This document shows, one piece after another, positions 48,355-57,085 of a stretch of DNA of 64,000 nucleotides (position 1 is the first letter of the stretch; each line of letters opens with the position of its first letter). A program made the position numbers and the translations under genes. Under the pieces are notes generated by a model. That model was not told the DNA's origin and made no database searches. It saw only the letters and a list, made by a program, of their open reading frames with translations. Origin of the DNA: Bacteroidota bacterium (GTDB lineage: Bacteria; Bacteroidota; Bacteroidia; M30B66); the NCBI GenBank assembly GCA_027483445.1, contig JAIXUS010000045.1, positions 124,001 to 188,000 on the forward strand. The letters are read 5' to 3'.

Positions 48355-49541
48355 GCGACGGCCTCCTGGTATTCACCGAAAGCTATGCCCGTGGCGGCGG
48401 CAATCGCTACATGATCGACCTCGCAAATTCGGTCGTAGAAGACTTTGCACAGGTGACCTTCGCTTCCAACCCCGGCGGCATCTATGCAGAAGATCTGGCG
48501 CGCTTCAAAGGCAAGCCCGAGGTATGCAGCATCCCCGTCCTGACGCGCAACGGATTGCTGCTGCGCATGGGCAAGCTGCCGGCAGTCGTGCGACGCATTG
48601 CTTCGCTGGTCTTGCTCTTGTGCGAACCGTTGTTGCTGCTCATCAATGTATTCCTGTTCTGCCTCCTGTTTGCTCGCTTCAAGCCGCGCCAGATCTTTGC
48701 GTGCAATGGCGGCTATCCGGCCTCGTCCGCATGTCTGGCCGCCGTCCTCGCTGCGCGTTTCTATGGCGTGCCCGCCGTGCTCAGCATCGTCAGCATGCCG
48801 TCCAGCCGTCGTCCGTATTTCTGGCTGTATGACGCAGCCCTTGATTCGGTGGTCTGGCGCGCCAGTCGCATGGTCGTGGTCAATGCACAGTCCATCGCCG
48901 TTGCACTCCAGTGCACGCGCGGCTTGGCCGGCCGTACGGTAGTGGTGCATAACGGGATTGATGACAAGCCTGCCGCTGCCGCTGCCGCTGAAATCGCGGC
49001 CGGTACCGTCGTGATCGGCTGCGTCGCGCGTCTTGACGTGCTCAAGGGTGTGCTGGTGCTTCTGGATGCATTCACGGAACTGACTGCCGGTCGTGACGAT
49101 TTGAGGCTGGTACTGGCCGGTGACGGTGATGCGTCGGCTGAGATGGCGGCGCGCGTCATGCAGCGCGGCCTGCAGGACAAGGTGGTTCTGCTCGGGCATT
49201 TCACCGGTGATGTCGATGCCTTGCTGCGCAGTTTTGATGTGTTTGCCTTTCCGTCCTTGTGGGAAGGGTTTCCGTACAGCATTGTCGAGGCGATGCGCTC
49301 GCAGCGGGCCATCGTGGCTACCCGTGTCGGCGGCATTCCGGAGGCGATTACTGATGGACGTGAAGGCTTGCTGGTTGAGCCCGACGATGCGGCGGAGCTG
49401 CTTGGCGCCTTGCGCCGGATGATCAGCGACCCTGCGTTGCGCGAGGCCTGCGCCGCCGCCGCCAGGGCCCGTTTCCTCAGCGATTTTTCGCTGCCGGAAA
49501 TGCATCGCCGCGCACGGGCAATTGTCATGGAGGGCGTATGA
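48351..49541 (+). CDS. GT4-family glycosyltransferase
   Basis: A 396-residue GT-B glycosyltransferase starting at GTG 48351. It has a glycine-rich start (ESYARGGGNRYMIDLANSVV), a hydrophobic segment near 85-105 that may bind the membrane face, VVVHNGIDDKP near 200, VIGCVARLDVLKGV near 220, VLLGHFTGDVDALLRSFDVFAFPSLWEGFPYSIVEAM-type donor site near 280-325 with the ExxxxxxxE-like Glu residues, and a short C-terminal part. GT4 enzymes are retaining. Donor and acceptor are unknown. Confidence 0.85.
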   Translation: MSDGLLVFTESYARGGGNRYMIDLANSVVEDFAQVTFASNPGGIYAEDLARFKGKPEVCSIPVLTRNGLLLRMGKLPAVVRRIASLVLLLCEPLLLLINVFLFCLLFARFKPRQIFACNGGYPASSACLAAVLAARFYGVPAVLSIVSMPSSRRPYFWLYDAALDSVVWRASRMVVVNAQSIAVALQCTRGLAGRTVVVHNGIDDKPAAAAAAEIAAGTVVIGCVARLDVLKGVLVLLDAFTELTAGRDDLRLVLAGDGDASAEMAARVMQRGLQDKVVLLGHFTGDVDALLRSFDVFAFPSLWEGFPYSIVEAMRSQRAIVATRVGGIPEAITDGREGLLVEPDDAAELLGALRRMISDPALREACAAAARARFLSDFSLPEMHRRARAIVMEGV

Positions 49542-50467
49542 CGGATTCGCTACACCGGGCCGCCGTACTCGGCGCCGGTTTCATCGGCATGAATTTCGTG
49601 CGTCACGCCTTGCAGCGCGGATATGAGTTGTCCGTGCTGGATCACAAGCCGGCGCCCGCAGATCTGGCTGGCCAACTGAAGTGGTTGCAGGGCGACATGG
49701 CCCGCGAGGCGGATGTTGCGCAGGCGCTGCAAGGCGCCGGCACGGTTTTCCACTTCATCTCCAGCACCGTTCCCGGCGATCAGGTGGATATTGCAGCCGA
49801 ATTGCAGCAGAACGTATTCCAGACCCTGCAGCTGCTCAATCTGTGCGTCAAGCACGAGGTTCGCCGCGTCGTATTCATCTCGTCGGCCTCCGTATATGGC
49901 GAGCAGAAAGTGCTGCCCATCGCGGAGACCGCCGCGACCGATCCGATCAGTGCGCACGGCATCCACAAGCTGACCATCGAAAAGTATCTGCAGTTCTATC
50001 GCCATCAGTATGGCCTCGATTGCAAGATCGCCCGCGTCAGCAATCCTTATGGACCCGGCCAGAAGATTACCGGCCGCCAGGGTTTCATCGCGATTGCGAT
50101 CGGCCGCATCGTGGCCGGCGAGCGCATCATGATTCGCGGCGACGGCACCGACATCCGTGACTTCATCTACATCGACGATGTCAGCGAAGCCTTGCACCGG
50201 GTGGCGACAACCACCTCGGATGAGACCTTGTTCAACGTCGGCAGCGGCTTTGGCTATTCACTCAACGATGTCGTGGCACAGATGCGAGAACTGACCGGAT
50301 TGCCGCTGCCGGTGATCTATACGGAAAGCCGCTTTGCCGATATTCCGCAAAGCGTGCTCGATACATCCCGCTCGCGTTTCGTCCTGCGCATCGAGCCCCA
50401 GCTGCCATTGCGCGCAGGGCTGATCAAAACACTGACATTCCATGGCGTAGCCTGCCCGGCGGCATGA
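49538..50467 (+). CDS. NAD-dependent sugar epimerase/dehydratase
   Basis: A 309-residue extended SDR. The cofactor motif AVLGAGFIGMNFV is at residues 9-21 (the first Gly-rich pattern reads LGAGFIG), STVPGDQV near 69, ISSASVYGEQKV near 114, and the catalytic Tyr seems replaced: the usual YxxxK site reads HGIHKLTIEKYL, so the Tyr before HKL is missing. The rest (IRGDGTDIRDFIYIDDV, LFNVGSGFGYSLND) is typical of GalE-like epimerases. Substrate unknown; the loss of the Tyr would alter or abolish the usual chemistry. It overlaps the glycosyltransferase gene by four bases. Confidence 0.8.
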   Translation: MTDSLHRAAVLGAGFIGMNFVRHALQRGYELSVLDHKPAPADLAGQLKWLQGDMAREADVAQALQGAGTVFHFISSTVPGDQVDIAAELQQNVFQTLQLLNLCVKHEVRRVVFISSASVYGEQKVLPIAETAATDPISAHGIHKLTIEKYLQFYRHQYGLDCKIARVSNPYGPGQKITGRQGFIAIAIGRIVAGERIMIRGDGTDIRDFIYIDDVSEALHRVATTTSDETLFNVGSGFGYSLNDVVAQMRELTGLPLPVIYTESRFADIPQSVLDTSRSRFVLRIEPQLPLRAGLIKTLTFHGVACPAA

Positions 50468-50499
50468 TGCCGGGCAATATCTAATCAAAGGGGTATGAG

Positions 50500-51267
50500 T
50501 TGAAAGTTGTCATTCTTTGCGGTGGTCTCGGCACCCGTCTCTCGGAAGAGACTCAGGTCAAGCCCAAGCCTATGGTCGAGATCGGCGGCCGACCCATTCT
50601 CTGGCACATCATGAAGATCTACGAACGCTATGGTCATGGCGACTTTATGCTGGCGCTGGGCTACAAGGGTGAAGTGATCAAGGATTACTTCCTCAACTAT
50701 CACGCCCACCAGAGCGATCTCACGGTAAGCCTGAAGACCGGTGACGTCGAATACGGCGCGCCAACGGCGGAGGACTGGCGTGTGGGTCTGGTCAATACCG
50801 GCGCCACCTCCATGACCGGTGGCCGTCTGCTGCGCCTGAAATCGCGTCTGCAGGATCAAGGGACTTTCATGCTGACCTACGGCGACGGCGTATCTAACGT
50901 CGATATTGACGCCTTGCTGGAGTTCCACCGCCAACACGGCAAGCTCGCCACCGTGACCGCGGTGCGTCCGCCTGCACGTTTCGGCGACCTGGCCATAGAC
51001 GGCGACAAGGTCGAGCGCTTTGCAGAAAAACCGCAGGCAGGCGAAGGCTGGATCAACGGCGGTTTCTTCGTGTTCGAACCCGGCGTGTTCGACTATCTCG
51101 AAAACGACAGCACCATTCTTGAAAAGGCTCCGCTCGAACGCCTGGCCGCCGATGGCCAGTTAATGGCGTATCGCCATTCGGGTTATTGGCAGTCGATGGA
51201 CACCCTGCGCGACAAGCATGCGCTCGAAGAGCAATGGGCGAGCGGCAATGCGCCGTGGAAAGACTAA
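50500..51267 (+). CDS. rfbF: Glucose-1-phosphate cytidylyltransferase (RfbF-like)
   Basis: A 255-residue nucleotidyltransferase: VVILCGGLGTRLSEETQVKPKPMVEIGGRP at residues 3-32, ILWHIMKIYERYGHGDFMLALGYKG, TGDVEYGAPTAEDWRVGLVNTG-type insert, GDGVSNVDI near 127 and WINGGFFVFEPGVFDYL near 185. These are diagnostic of RfbF, which makes CDP-glucose. It starts at a TTG with AAAGGGG at 50488-50493. The next gene is CDP-glucose 4,6-dehydratase, so the two steps to CDP-4-keto-6-deoxyglucose are adjacent. Confidence 0.92.
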   Translation: MKVVILCGGLGTRLSEETQVKPKPMVEIGGRPILWHIMKIYERYGHGDFMLALGYKGEVIKDYFLNYHAHQSDLTVSLKTGDVEYGAPTAEDWRVGLVNTGATSMTGGRLLRLKSRLQDQGTFMLTYGDGVSNVDIDALLEFHRQHGKLATVTAVRPPARFGDLAIDGDKVERFAEKPQAGEGWINGGFFVFEPGVFDYLENDSTILEKAPLERLAADGQLMAYRHSGYWQSMDTLRDKHALEEQWASGNAPWKD

Positions 51268-51270
51268 GCA

Positions 51271-52371
51271 GTGAAAGCATTTGATGATGCGTATCGTGGC
51301 CGTCGTGTTTTTGTAACCGGCCACACCGGTTTCAAGGGCTCCTGGCTGGTGCAATGGCTGCTGCAGCTGGGCGCCGAGGTTGCCGGCTATTCGGTGGACA
51401 TTCCAAGCCAGCCTTCCAACTTCGAGCTGCTTGGCCTGGACCAGCGCATCCGTCATTACATTGGCGACATTCGCGATCCGCGGCGCCTGGCAGCGGCCAT
51501 CGACGAATTCAAGCCAGATGTGGTTTTCCATATGGCGGCGCAAGCCCTGGTCCGGCGTTCCTATGCCGATCCGGTCGGCACGTTCGAAACCAATGCCATG
51601 GGAATGGTGCAACTGCTCGAATGCGTACGCAAGCGCGAGTGGATTTCCGCCGCCATCCTCATCACCAGTGACAAGGCCTATCGCAACGACGAATGGTGCT
51701 GGGGCTATCGCGAAGTCGATGCGCTGGGCGGGCATGACCCGTACAGCTCTTCCAAGAGCTGCGCCGACCTGATTGCCCAATCCTATGTGTACTCCTTCAT
51801 GCGCGAAGGCAAGACGCGAGTGGCTATTACTCGCGCCGGCAATGTGATCGGTGGCGGCGACTGGGCCGCCGACCGTATCGTGCCCGACTGTATCCGTGCC
51901 TGGAGCAACAATGAATCCGTGGCGATCCGCAGTCCCCACGCCACGCGTCCGTGGCAGCATGTGCTGGAACCATTGAGTGGTTATCTGTGGTTGGGCGCAC
52001 GCTTGCTGCAAGGCGCGACTAGCCTGCATGGCGAGGCCTTCAATTTTGGCCCCGACGCCAAGGTCAACCAGACGGTGGCCGAACTGCTCGATGCAATGAG
52101 CACGCGCTGGCCGGGAACGCAGTGGAATGTGCCGCAGGGATTCGAAGAGCAGGGGCGCGAAGCGATGCTGCTCAAGCTGTCCTGCGACAAGGCGCTGTTC
52201 CATCTGCAGTGGTCGGCCATTCTCGATTTTCCGGAAACCGTCGCCTTCACGGTGGACTGGTATCGGAACTGGCATCAGGGCCAGACCAGCATGGCGGCGT
52301 TTACCGACAGCCAGATCACGCTGTACTGCGAGCAAGCCAAAGCCAGGCAGGCTGCATGGATGCAGGCATGA
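51271..52371 (+). CDS. rfbG: CDP-glucose 4,6-dehydratase (RfbG-like)
   Basis: A 366-residue extended SDR with VFVTGHTGFKGSWLVQWL near residue 11, FHMAAQALVRRSYADPVGTFETN near 90, ITSDKAYRNDEWCWGYRE near 130 and YSSSKSCADLIAQSY near 157 with the catalytic Tyr and Lys. The GHTGFKG pattern and WGYRE separate RfbG from RmlB. It removes water from CDP-glucose to give CDP-4-keto-6-deoxyglucose. It starts at GTG 51271, four bases after rfbF, and its stop overlaps the next start. Confidence 0.92.
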   Translation: MKAFDDAYRGRRVFVTGHTGFKGSWLVQWLLQLGAEVAGYSVDIPSQPSNFELLGLDQRIRHYIGDIRDPRRLAAAIDEFKPDVVFHMAAQALVRRSYADPVGTFETNAMGMVQLLECVRKREWISAAILITSDKAYRNDEWCWGYREVDALGGHDPYSSSKSCADLIAQSYVYSFMREGKTRVAITRAGNVIGGGDWAADRIVPDCIRAWSNNESVAIRSPHATRPWQHVLEPLSGYLWLGARLLQGATSLHGEAFNFGPDAKVNQTVAELLDAMSTRWPGTQWNVPQGFEEQGREAMLLKLSCDKALFHLQWSAILDFPETVAFTVDWYRNWHQGQTSMAAFTDSQITLYCEQAKARQAAWMQA

Positions 52372-52838
52372 ACAGCCGCATTCACGGACTGATCATCACA
52401 CCTTTGCGCGAGATCGGCGACGGGCGTGGTTCGGTGCTGCATATGTTGCGCAGTGACGATCCGGCCTTCATCGGTTTCGGCGAATGCTATTGCTCGGAAA
52501 CCTTTCCGGGCGCGGTCAAGGCCTGGAAGCGCCACACGCGGCAGACGCAGAACCTGGCCGTTCCGGCAGGGCGCTTGCGCCTGGTGGTCTATGACAATCG
52601 TCCGGATTCGCCAACGCATGGCGCCTTGGAGGTGTTCGAGCTGGGCCGGCCGGACAATTACGTACGCATCACCATTCCGCCCATGCTCTGGTACGGCTTC
52701 AGCGCGCTGGGCTCCGCGCCTGCGTTGATCGTCAATTGCGCCAATCTTCCGCATGACCCGCAAGAGAGCGAGCGTCTGGCGGAAGACGATGCGGCGATAC
52801 CGTATCGCTGGCAGTCGCAGGTCGGAGGCGAACAATGA
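52368..52838 (+). CDS. dTDP-4-dehydrorhamnose 3,5-epimerase-related cupin protein
   Basis: A 156-residue protein of the RmlC-related cupin group: GLIITPLREIGDGRGSVLHML, GFGECYCSETFPGAVKAWKRH (the catalytic His should be in KAWKRHT), then QNLAVPAGRLRLVVYD and ITIPPMLWYGFSAL. RmlC proteins epimerise C3 and/or C5 of 4-keto-6-deoxy sugars. In this position it would act on the CDP-4-keto-6-deoxyglucose made by RfbF and RfbG. No RfbH (3-dehydratase) gene is nearby, so the branch probably makes a 6-deoxyhexose rather than a 3,6-dideoxyhexose. ATG 52368 overlaps the rfbG stop. Confidence 0.8.
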   Translation: MNSRIHGLIITPLREIGDGRGSVLHMLRSDDPAFIGFGECYCSETFPGAVKAWKRHTRQTQNLAVPAGRLRLVVYDNRPDSPTHGALEVFELGRPDNYVRITIPPMLWYGFSALGSAPALIVNCANLPHDPQESERLAEDDAAIPYRWQSQVGGEQ

Positions 52839-53740
52839 CGGCGCATCTGCTGGTGGTTGGCGGCAACGGTTTTATCGGCCGCCATATTGCGACGCATGCG
52901 CTTGGCCTGGGCTGGAAGGTGAGCTGCCTCGGCCTGTCCGGCAAGAGTCTGCCGGGTACGCCCGGCATTGCCGCGGATATTCGCGACGCCAGCGCTTTGC
53001 AGGATGCTTTGCGCGGTCGAGGCTTTGACTATGTGGTCAACTGCGGCGGTTATATCGATCATGCCAATTTCGGCAACGGTGGCCGCAGCCTGATTGATGC
53101 CCACTTCGATGGTGTGCTGAATCTGGTGCAGGCTATCGAACGTTCGACACTGAAGCGTTTCATCAATATCGGCAGCAGCGACGAATACGGTTCGGCCGCC
53201 GCGCCGCAATCGGAGCTGACTCGCGAAGCGCCGATTTCGCCGTATTCGCTGGGCAAGGTCGCCGCCACCCACTTCCTGCAGATGATGCATCGGACTGAAG
53301 CGCTGCCGGCCGCCACCTTGCGCCTGTTCCTGACCTACGGCCCCGGCCAGGATCAACGCCGCTTCCTGCCGCAAATCATTCGCGGCTGCCTGGAAGATCG
53401 CAGCTTTCCGACTTCGGGCGGCGAGCAGGTGCGTGACTTCTGTTACATCGACGATACCGTGCGGGCGATTTTCCTGGCCCTGCAAAACAATGCCATCGAT
53501 GGCGAAGTGATCAATATCGGTTCGGGCCAGGCTGTTTCGATACGCAGCATGATCGAGACAGTTTGCCGCATGACGGGCGGCGGCAAACCGGAGTTTGGCG
53601 CCGTGCCCTATCGTCGCGGCGAGAATATGGCCTTGTATGCAGATGTACGTAAGGCCGCCAAACTACTGGAGTGGAGTCCTCGAATCAGCCTCGAGATCGG
53701 TCTGGCGCGCACAATCGAATCGTATCGGGAGGCGCAATGA
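52835..53740 (+). CDS. NAD-dependent epimerase/reductase of the CDP-sugar branch
   Basis: A 301-residue extended SDR: LLVVGGNGFIGRHIATHAL at residues 4-22, GYIDHANFGNGG near 77, INIGSSDEYGSAA near 109, YSLGKVAATHFLQM with the Tyr and Lys near 137, and RDFCYIDDTVRAIFLAL near 200. It most likely reduces the 4-keto group of the CDP-linked sugar from the two previous enzymes, completing a CDP-6-deoxyhexose such as a 6-deoxygulose or similar; the precise product cannot be told. It overlaps both neighbours by four bases. Confidence 0.82.
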   Translation: MTAHLLVVGGNGFIGRHIATHALGLGWKVSCLGLSGKSLPGTPGIAADIRDASALQDALRGRGFDYVVNCGGYIDHANFGNGGRSLIDAHFDGVLNLVQAIERSTLKRFINIGSSDEYGSAAAPQSELTREAPISPYSLGKVAATHFLQMMHRTEALPAATLRLFLTYGPGQDQRRFLPQIIRGCLEDRSFPTSGGEQVRDFCYIDDTVRAIFLALQNNAIDGEVINIGSGQAVSIRSMIETVCRMTGGGKPEFGAVPYRRGENMALYADVRKAAKLLEWSPRISLEIGLARTIESYREAQ

Positions 53741-54630
53741 CCCGCCCCCTGGTGACGGTTGTGATGAACTGTTTCAATGGCGAGGCTTTCCTGCGCCAGG
53801 CGATAGACAGTGTCATTGCGCAGACTTGGATACATTGGGAAATCGTACTCTGGGACAATCAATCCACAGACGATAGTGCTGCCATAGCCAAATCCTATGA
53901 TGACCCTAGAATTCACTATTTCTATGCCCCTTCTCACACGCTGCTTTACGAAGCCCGAAATTATGCGATTGAGAAGGCTTCCGGAGAATTACTAGCTTTC
54001 CTCGATGTTGACGACTGGTGGCTACCCGAAAAGCTTGAGCGGCAGGTTGCTCTTTTTACTGACCCTGAAGTTTCTCTTGTATATGGAAATTATTGGGTGA
54101 TTAACGAGCGGAAGGGAAGAAAGTGGGTGGCGCACAAAAAAAACTTACCAAGCGGCCACATACTTGATGCCCTACTAGAAAACTATAGAGTTGGCCTATT
54201 GACTTTGATGGTGCGGCAGGCACATTTACCACTGTGTAAACCACCATTTGACCCGCGTTTCCATATTATTGGTGACTTTGATCTTGTTATTCGCTTGGCT
54301 TCGAAAGGAAAAGTGGCGTGTGTTCAAGAGCCTGTAGCCGTTTATCGCATACATGGAGGAAATGAAACTGCTCTGCGACGGAGCAGACATCTTGAAGAGC
54401 TTGCATGCTGGTGCGATGAAATGTCGCAAAAGTCCACCATAGTCAAAAGCAAGAATTTCATTCAAGTAAACCTTCATGCCGAATATATCGAGGCTCTGGG
54501 TATGTTGCTGGATGGAAAACGCTTGCAAGCAGCCAGACTTTTTTTCTCTATGCGATGGAGCAAATTTAAAATCAGGATTTTTGTTGCGCTGCTGCTGCCA
54601 AGAATGCTTATTTCTCACATAAAGAATTAA
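53737..54630 (+). CDS. GT2-family glycosyltransferase
   Basis: A 297-residue GT-A glycosyltransferase: PLVTVVMNCFNGEAFLRQAI at residues 4-23, HWEIVLWDNQSTDDS near 35-50, YEARNYAIEKASGELLAFLDVDDWW near 70-95 (the DVDDW is the DXD metal site), and IIGDFDLVIRLAS near 190. GT2 enzymes are inverting. From about base 53,880 on, the DNA turns AT-rich compared with its upstream neighbours, which continues through the next two genes. Overlaps the epimerase by four bases and abuts the polymerase gene. Confidence 0.88.
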   Translation: MTRPLVTVVMNCFNGEAFLRQAIDSVIAQTWIHWEIVLWDNQSTDDSAAIAKSYDDPRIHYFYAPSHTLLYEARNYAIEKASGELLAFLDVDDWWLPEKLERQVALFTDPEVSLVYGNYWVINERKGRKWVAHKKNLPSGHILDALLENYRVGLLTLMVRQAHLPLCKPPFDPRFHIIGDFDLVIRLASKGKVACVQEPVAVYRIHGGNETALRRSRHLEELACWCDEMSQKSTIVKSKNFIQVNLHAEYIEALGMLLDGKRLQAARLFFSMRWSKFKIRIFVALLLPRMLISHIKN

Positions 54631-55973
54631 TGAATATCGGGGCCTATACAAGACTTACGTGGATGGCAGCATTTCTATTTGCCATTCCTTTCTCTTATGC
54701 CTTGCAGGTATTTTTTCGTAATTACATTATCGGAGTAATTCCGTACTTTTTATTGCTGCCGTTGATTCTGCGAGTTGCTTTAGAGTTAACAAAAAAACGA
54801 GTGCAATTAATTCATGGCGTCGACATTTATTCTGTTACCGTGGGCGCTTTGCTATTATTGTCTTCGATCCACATCGCGGCCTCATTTTTGCAAGGGGTGG
54901 ATCTTTGGCATTCATTACGCAACCTCGTTATTTACAATTTTAGCTTATTGGTGTTTTTCTACTTCAGAAGCTATGTAAGCGTGACTGAGGCAAGAATGTG
55001 TATGGCTGCCGTTGCCATTGCCTCGCTTATCATTGGCGCCCATTGGTTATTTGATACTTATCAAAAGATAGTGCTTCGAGAAATTTCTTATTTCACTGAG
55101 CTGTCATATGAATACGTAAAAAATAGAAATAATTTAAGCGACGATCAGGTTAATGTATCCATGTTGAGGCCAGAATATCGTTCATATGGCCTGATGGATA
55201 AGCACACCATGACCGGTGCCGCAGTGCTGGTGGGGGGGCTGGCTCTTCTTGCGTATTGGGGATCAAGCAATCTACGCTACTTGGCCTTCGTGGTTTACTT
55301 TGTTTTGCTTTCGGTCGGGATGGCTACGACTGCTTGGCTATCATTCGTACTGGTCGCTCCATTTGTTCTATTTTTGGCAGGCGACAAGAAGATGGCAGAG
55401 ACTATGCTGACCAGTTATGGGGTCATGATATTCGGATTGTTCGCTATCTTGGCTTCTCTGACTATAGCGAGTCCGCAGCTATATGGAAAAATAATCGAAA
55501 TTGGTGCCGCTCAAATATCTCATGTTGGAAACCTTAGTAACCCAGATAGTACCTCTTATTATTCGATTTACAAGGCATATTTCTTGGCCTTTACTGATTT
55601 TCTTGCTAACAATCCCATGGCCTTTTATTTCGGCGAAGGTTTTCCGCCGCAGACAGCTTGGCAACGCGGAGGTGATGTGGGATTTTTCGAGCTTCTTGCG
55701 ACTTATGGGATTCCTGTGGTTGGATTGCTGTTTGTTACCATAGGCCTTGCTTTCAAAAATATATTTTCAAGAGCATTTGCTCCAGATGTTACGCCAGAGG
55801 AGCGTGGGATTTTGGCGTTCGCCTTCGGAGTTTTGTCCATGTTTGTTATCTCGCAAGTTCATTACAACACGTTTTTCAATAAAGCATTTTTTGTGCTCAT
55901 TCCAATGGCGCTCGGATTGGTATCCCGTTTTTCACCAAAAGTCACGCAAGAAATGCATGTGCAAAGCAAATAA
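54630..55973 (+). CDS. wzy: O-antigen polymerase-like membrane protein (Wzy)
   Basis: A 447-residue very hydrophobic protein with about ten or more predicted transmembrane segments and a large loop at about residues 140-190 (YQKIVLREISYFTELSYEYV). Two smaller loops resemble the Wzy layout: RPEYRSYGLMDKHTMTGAAV and YFGEGFPPQTAWQRGGDVGFFELLATYG. Wzy-like proteins polymerise undecaprenyl-linked repeat units on the outer face of the inner membrane; an O-antigen ligase has similar topology. Low GC (21 of 60 bases G or C in 54,781-54,840) is typical of polymerase genes acquired by transfer. Confidence 0.75.
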   Translation: MNIGAYTRLTWMAAFLFAIPFSYALQVFFRNYIIGVIPYFLLLPLILRVALELTKKRVQLIHGVDIYSVTVGALLLLSSIHIAASFLQGVDLWHSLRNLVIYNFSLLVFFYFRSYVSVTEARMCMAAVAIASLIIGAHWLFDTYQKIVLREISYFTELSYEYVKNRNNLSDDQVNVSMLRPEYRSYGLMDKHTMTGAAVLVGGLALLAYWGSSNLRYLAFVVYFVLLSVGMATTAWLSFVLVAPFVLFLAGDKKMAETMLTSYGVMIFGLFAILASLTIASPQLYGKIIEIGAAQISHVGNLSNPDSTSYYSIYKAYFLAFTDFLANNPMAFYFGEGFPPQTAWQRGGDVGFFELLATYGIPVVGLLFVTIGLAFKNIFSRAFAPDVTPEERGILAFAFGVLSMFVISQVHYNTFFNKAFFVLIPMALGLVSRFSPKVTQEMHVQSK

Positions 55974-56041
55974 ATAATCAGGATTCGTTTTGATCGAAAC
56001 GTGCTCGCCAAGTATCAACAGCAGATTATTTGTCATGAAAA

Positions 56042-57085
56042 ATGACTAGGCTAATAATACACGCGCCCAATATTCACCAAGGTGGCGGCGCTGTCCTCTT
56101 GTCAGAACTTCTAGCCGTTATTCCCGCACACATTTCAGCGGTGGCGTTGCTGGATGCGCGCTACAGTTTACCCGCTTCTCTTGATTCAAACTTACTCGTC
56201 CAGCGTGTCGAGCCGACAGTGCTGAGCCGATTCAGGGCTGAGGTCTCGCTTCGTCTACTTGTCGGTGAAAGCGATAGTGTGTTGTGTTTTGGAAACCTCC
56301 CTCCTTTATTTAGACTTAAGGCGGCCCCTACTGTTTTTTTGCAAAATAGGTATCTGGTAGACAAGCAAGCTTCTCTTTGTGCGTTGCCGTTGAAATCCAG
56401 AATTCGTCTTCACATCGAAAAGATCTGGTTGAGGAACTGCCGAAAGAATGCAAGCCACTTTGTGGTTCAGACCCATTCCATGCAAAGACTGACCGACGCT
56501 TGTCTTGGTGTTCAGTCGTCGTGTTTGCCTTTTGTTCCAGCCACTGTCAATTCGTTTTCACAGGTCCAAAGTGATCAGACCCTTCGACAATTCGATTTCG
56601 TGTATGTGGCCTCCGGCGACGCACATAAAAATCATTTTGCCCTGATTGAAGCTTGGAGGTTGCTTTCCGCAAAAGGTTTATTTCCCTCCCTTGCGCTGAC
56701 CCTTTCACCGGAGTTGGCGCCAGAACTGTGCCGCCGTGTCGAAAGGGAAGTGGTAACAGGTGGACTACGCATTCACAACCTTGGATATTTAGCACACACC
56801 CGCCTGCTGGAGATTTACCGTGTGTCGGGAGCGCTGATATATCCTTCAAGCTTTGAGTCTTTTGGTCTGCCACTCATCGAGGCGAGACAAGCTGGACTCC
56901 CGGTGCTGGCCCCGGAACTGGATTATGTGAGGGATGTAATCGACCCGCACGAGACTTTCGATCCGCGTTCGCCAGTGTCCATCGCGCGTGCAGTCATGCG
57001 CTACCTCAAAGGCAGGAGTCCACCACATGAGATTCACAGTGCGCAGTCGTGGCTAAATCATGTTATCGATGAAGGCCTTTTATGA
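56042..57085 (+). CDS. GT4-type glycosyltransferase in the AT-rich block
   Basis: A 347-residue protein: IHQGGGAVLLSELLAVIPA near residue 11, VASGDAHKNHFALIEAWRLL near 188, LGYLAHTRLLEIYRVSGALIYPSSFESFGLPLIEARQAG-type donor site near 242-285 with the ExFGLPLIEA pattern of GT4, and a DVIDPHETFDPRSP end. The donor and acceptor are unknown. It starts 68 bases after the polymerase gene without a strong RBS, and overlaps the WbuB-like gene by four bases, where GC rises again. Confidence 0.82.
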   Translation: MTRLIIHAPNIHQGGGAVLLSELLAVIPAHISAVALLDARYSLPASLDSNLLVQRVEPTVLSRFRAEVSLRLLVGESDSVLCFGNLPPLFRLKAAPTVFLQNRYLVDKQASLCALPLKSRIRLHIEKIWLRNCRKNASHFVVQTHSMQRLTDACLGVQSSCLPFVPATVNSFSQVQSDQTLRQFDFVYVASGDAHKNHFALIEAWRLLSAKGLFPSLALTLSPELAPELCRRVEREVVTGGLRIHNLGYLAHTRLLEIYRVSGALIYPSSFESFGLPLIEARQAGLPVLAPELDYVRDVIDPHETFDPRSPVSIARAVMRYLKGRSPPHEIHSAQSWLNHVIDEGLL

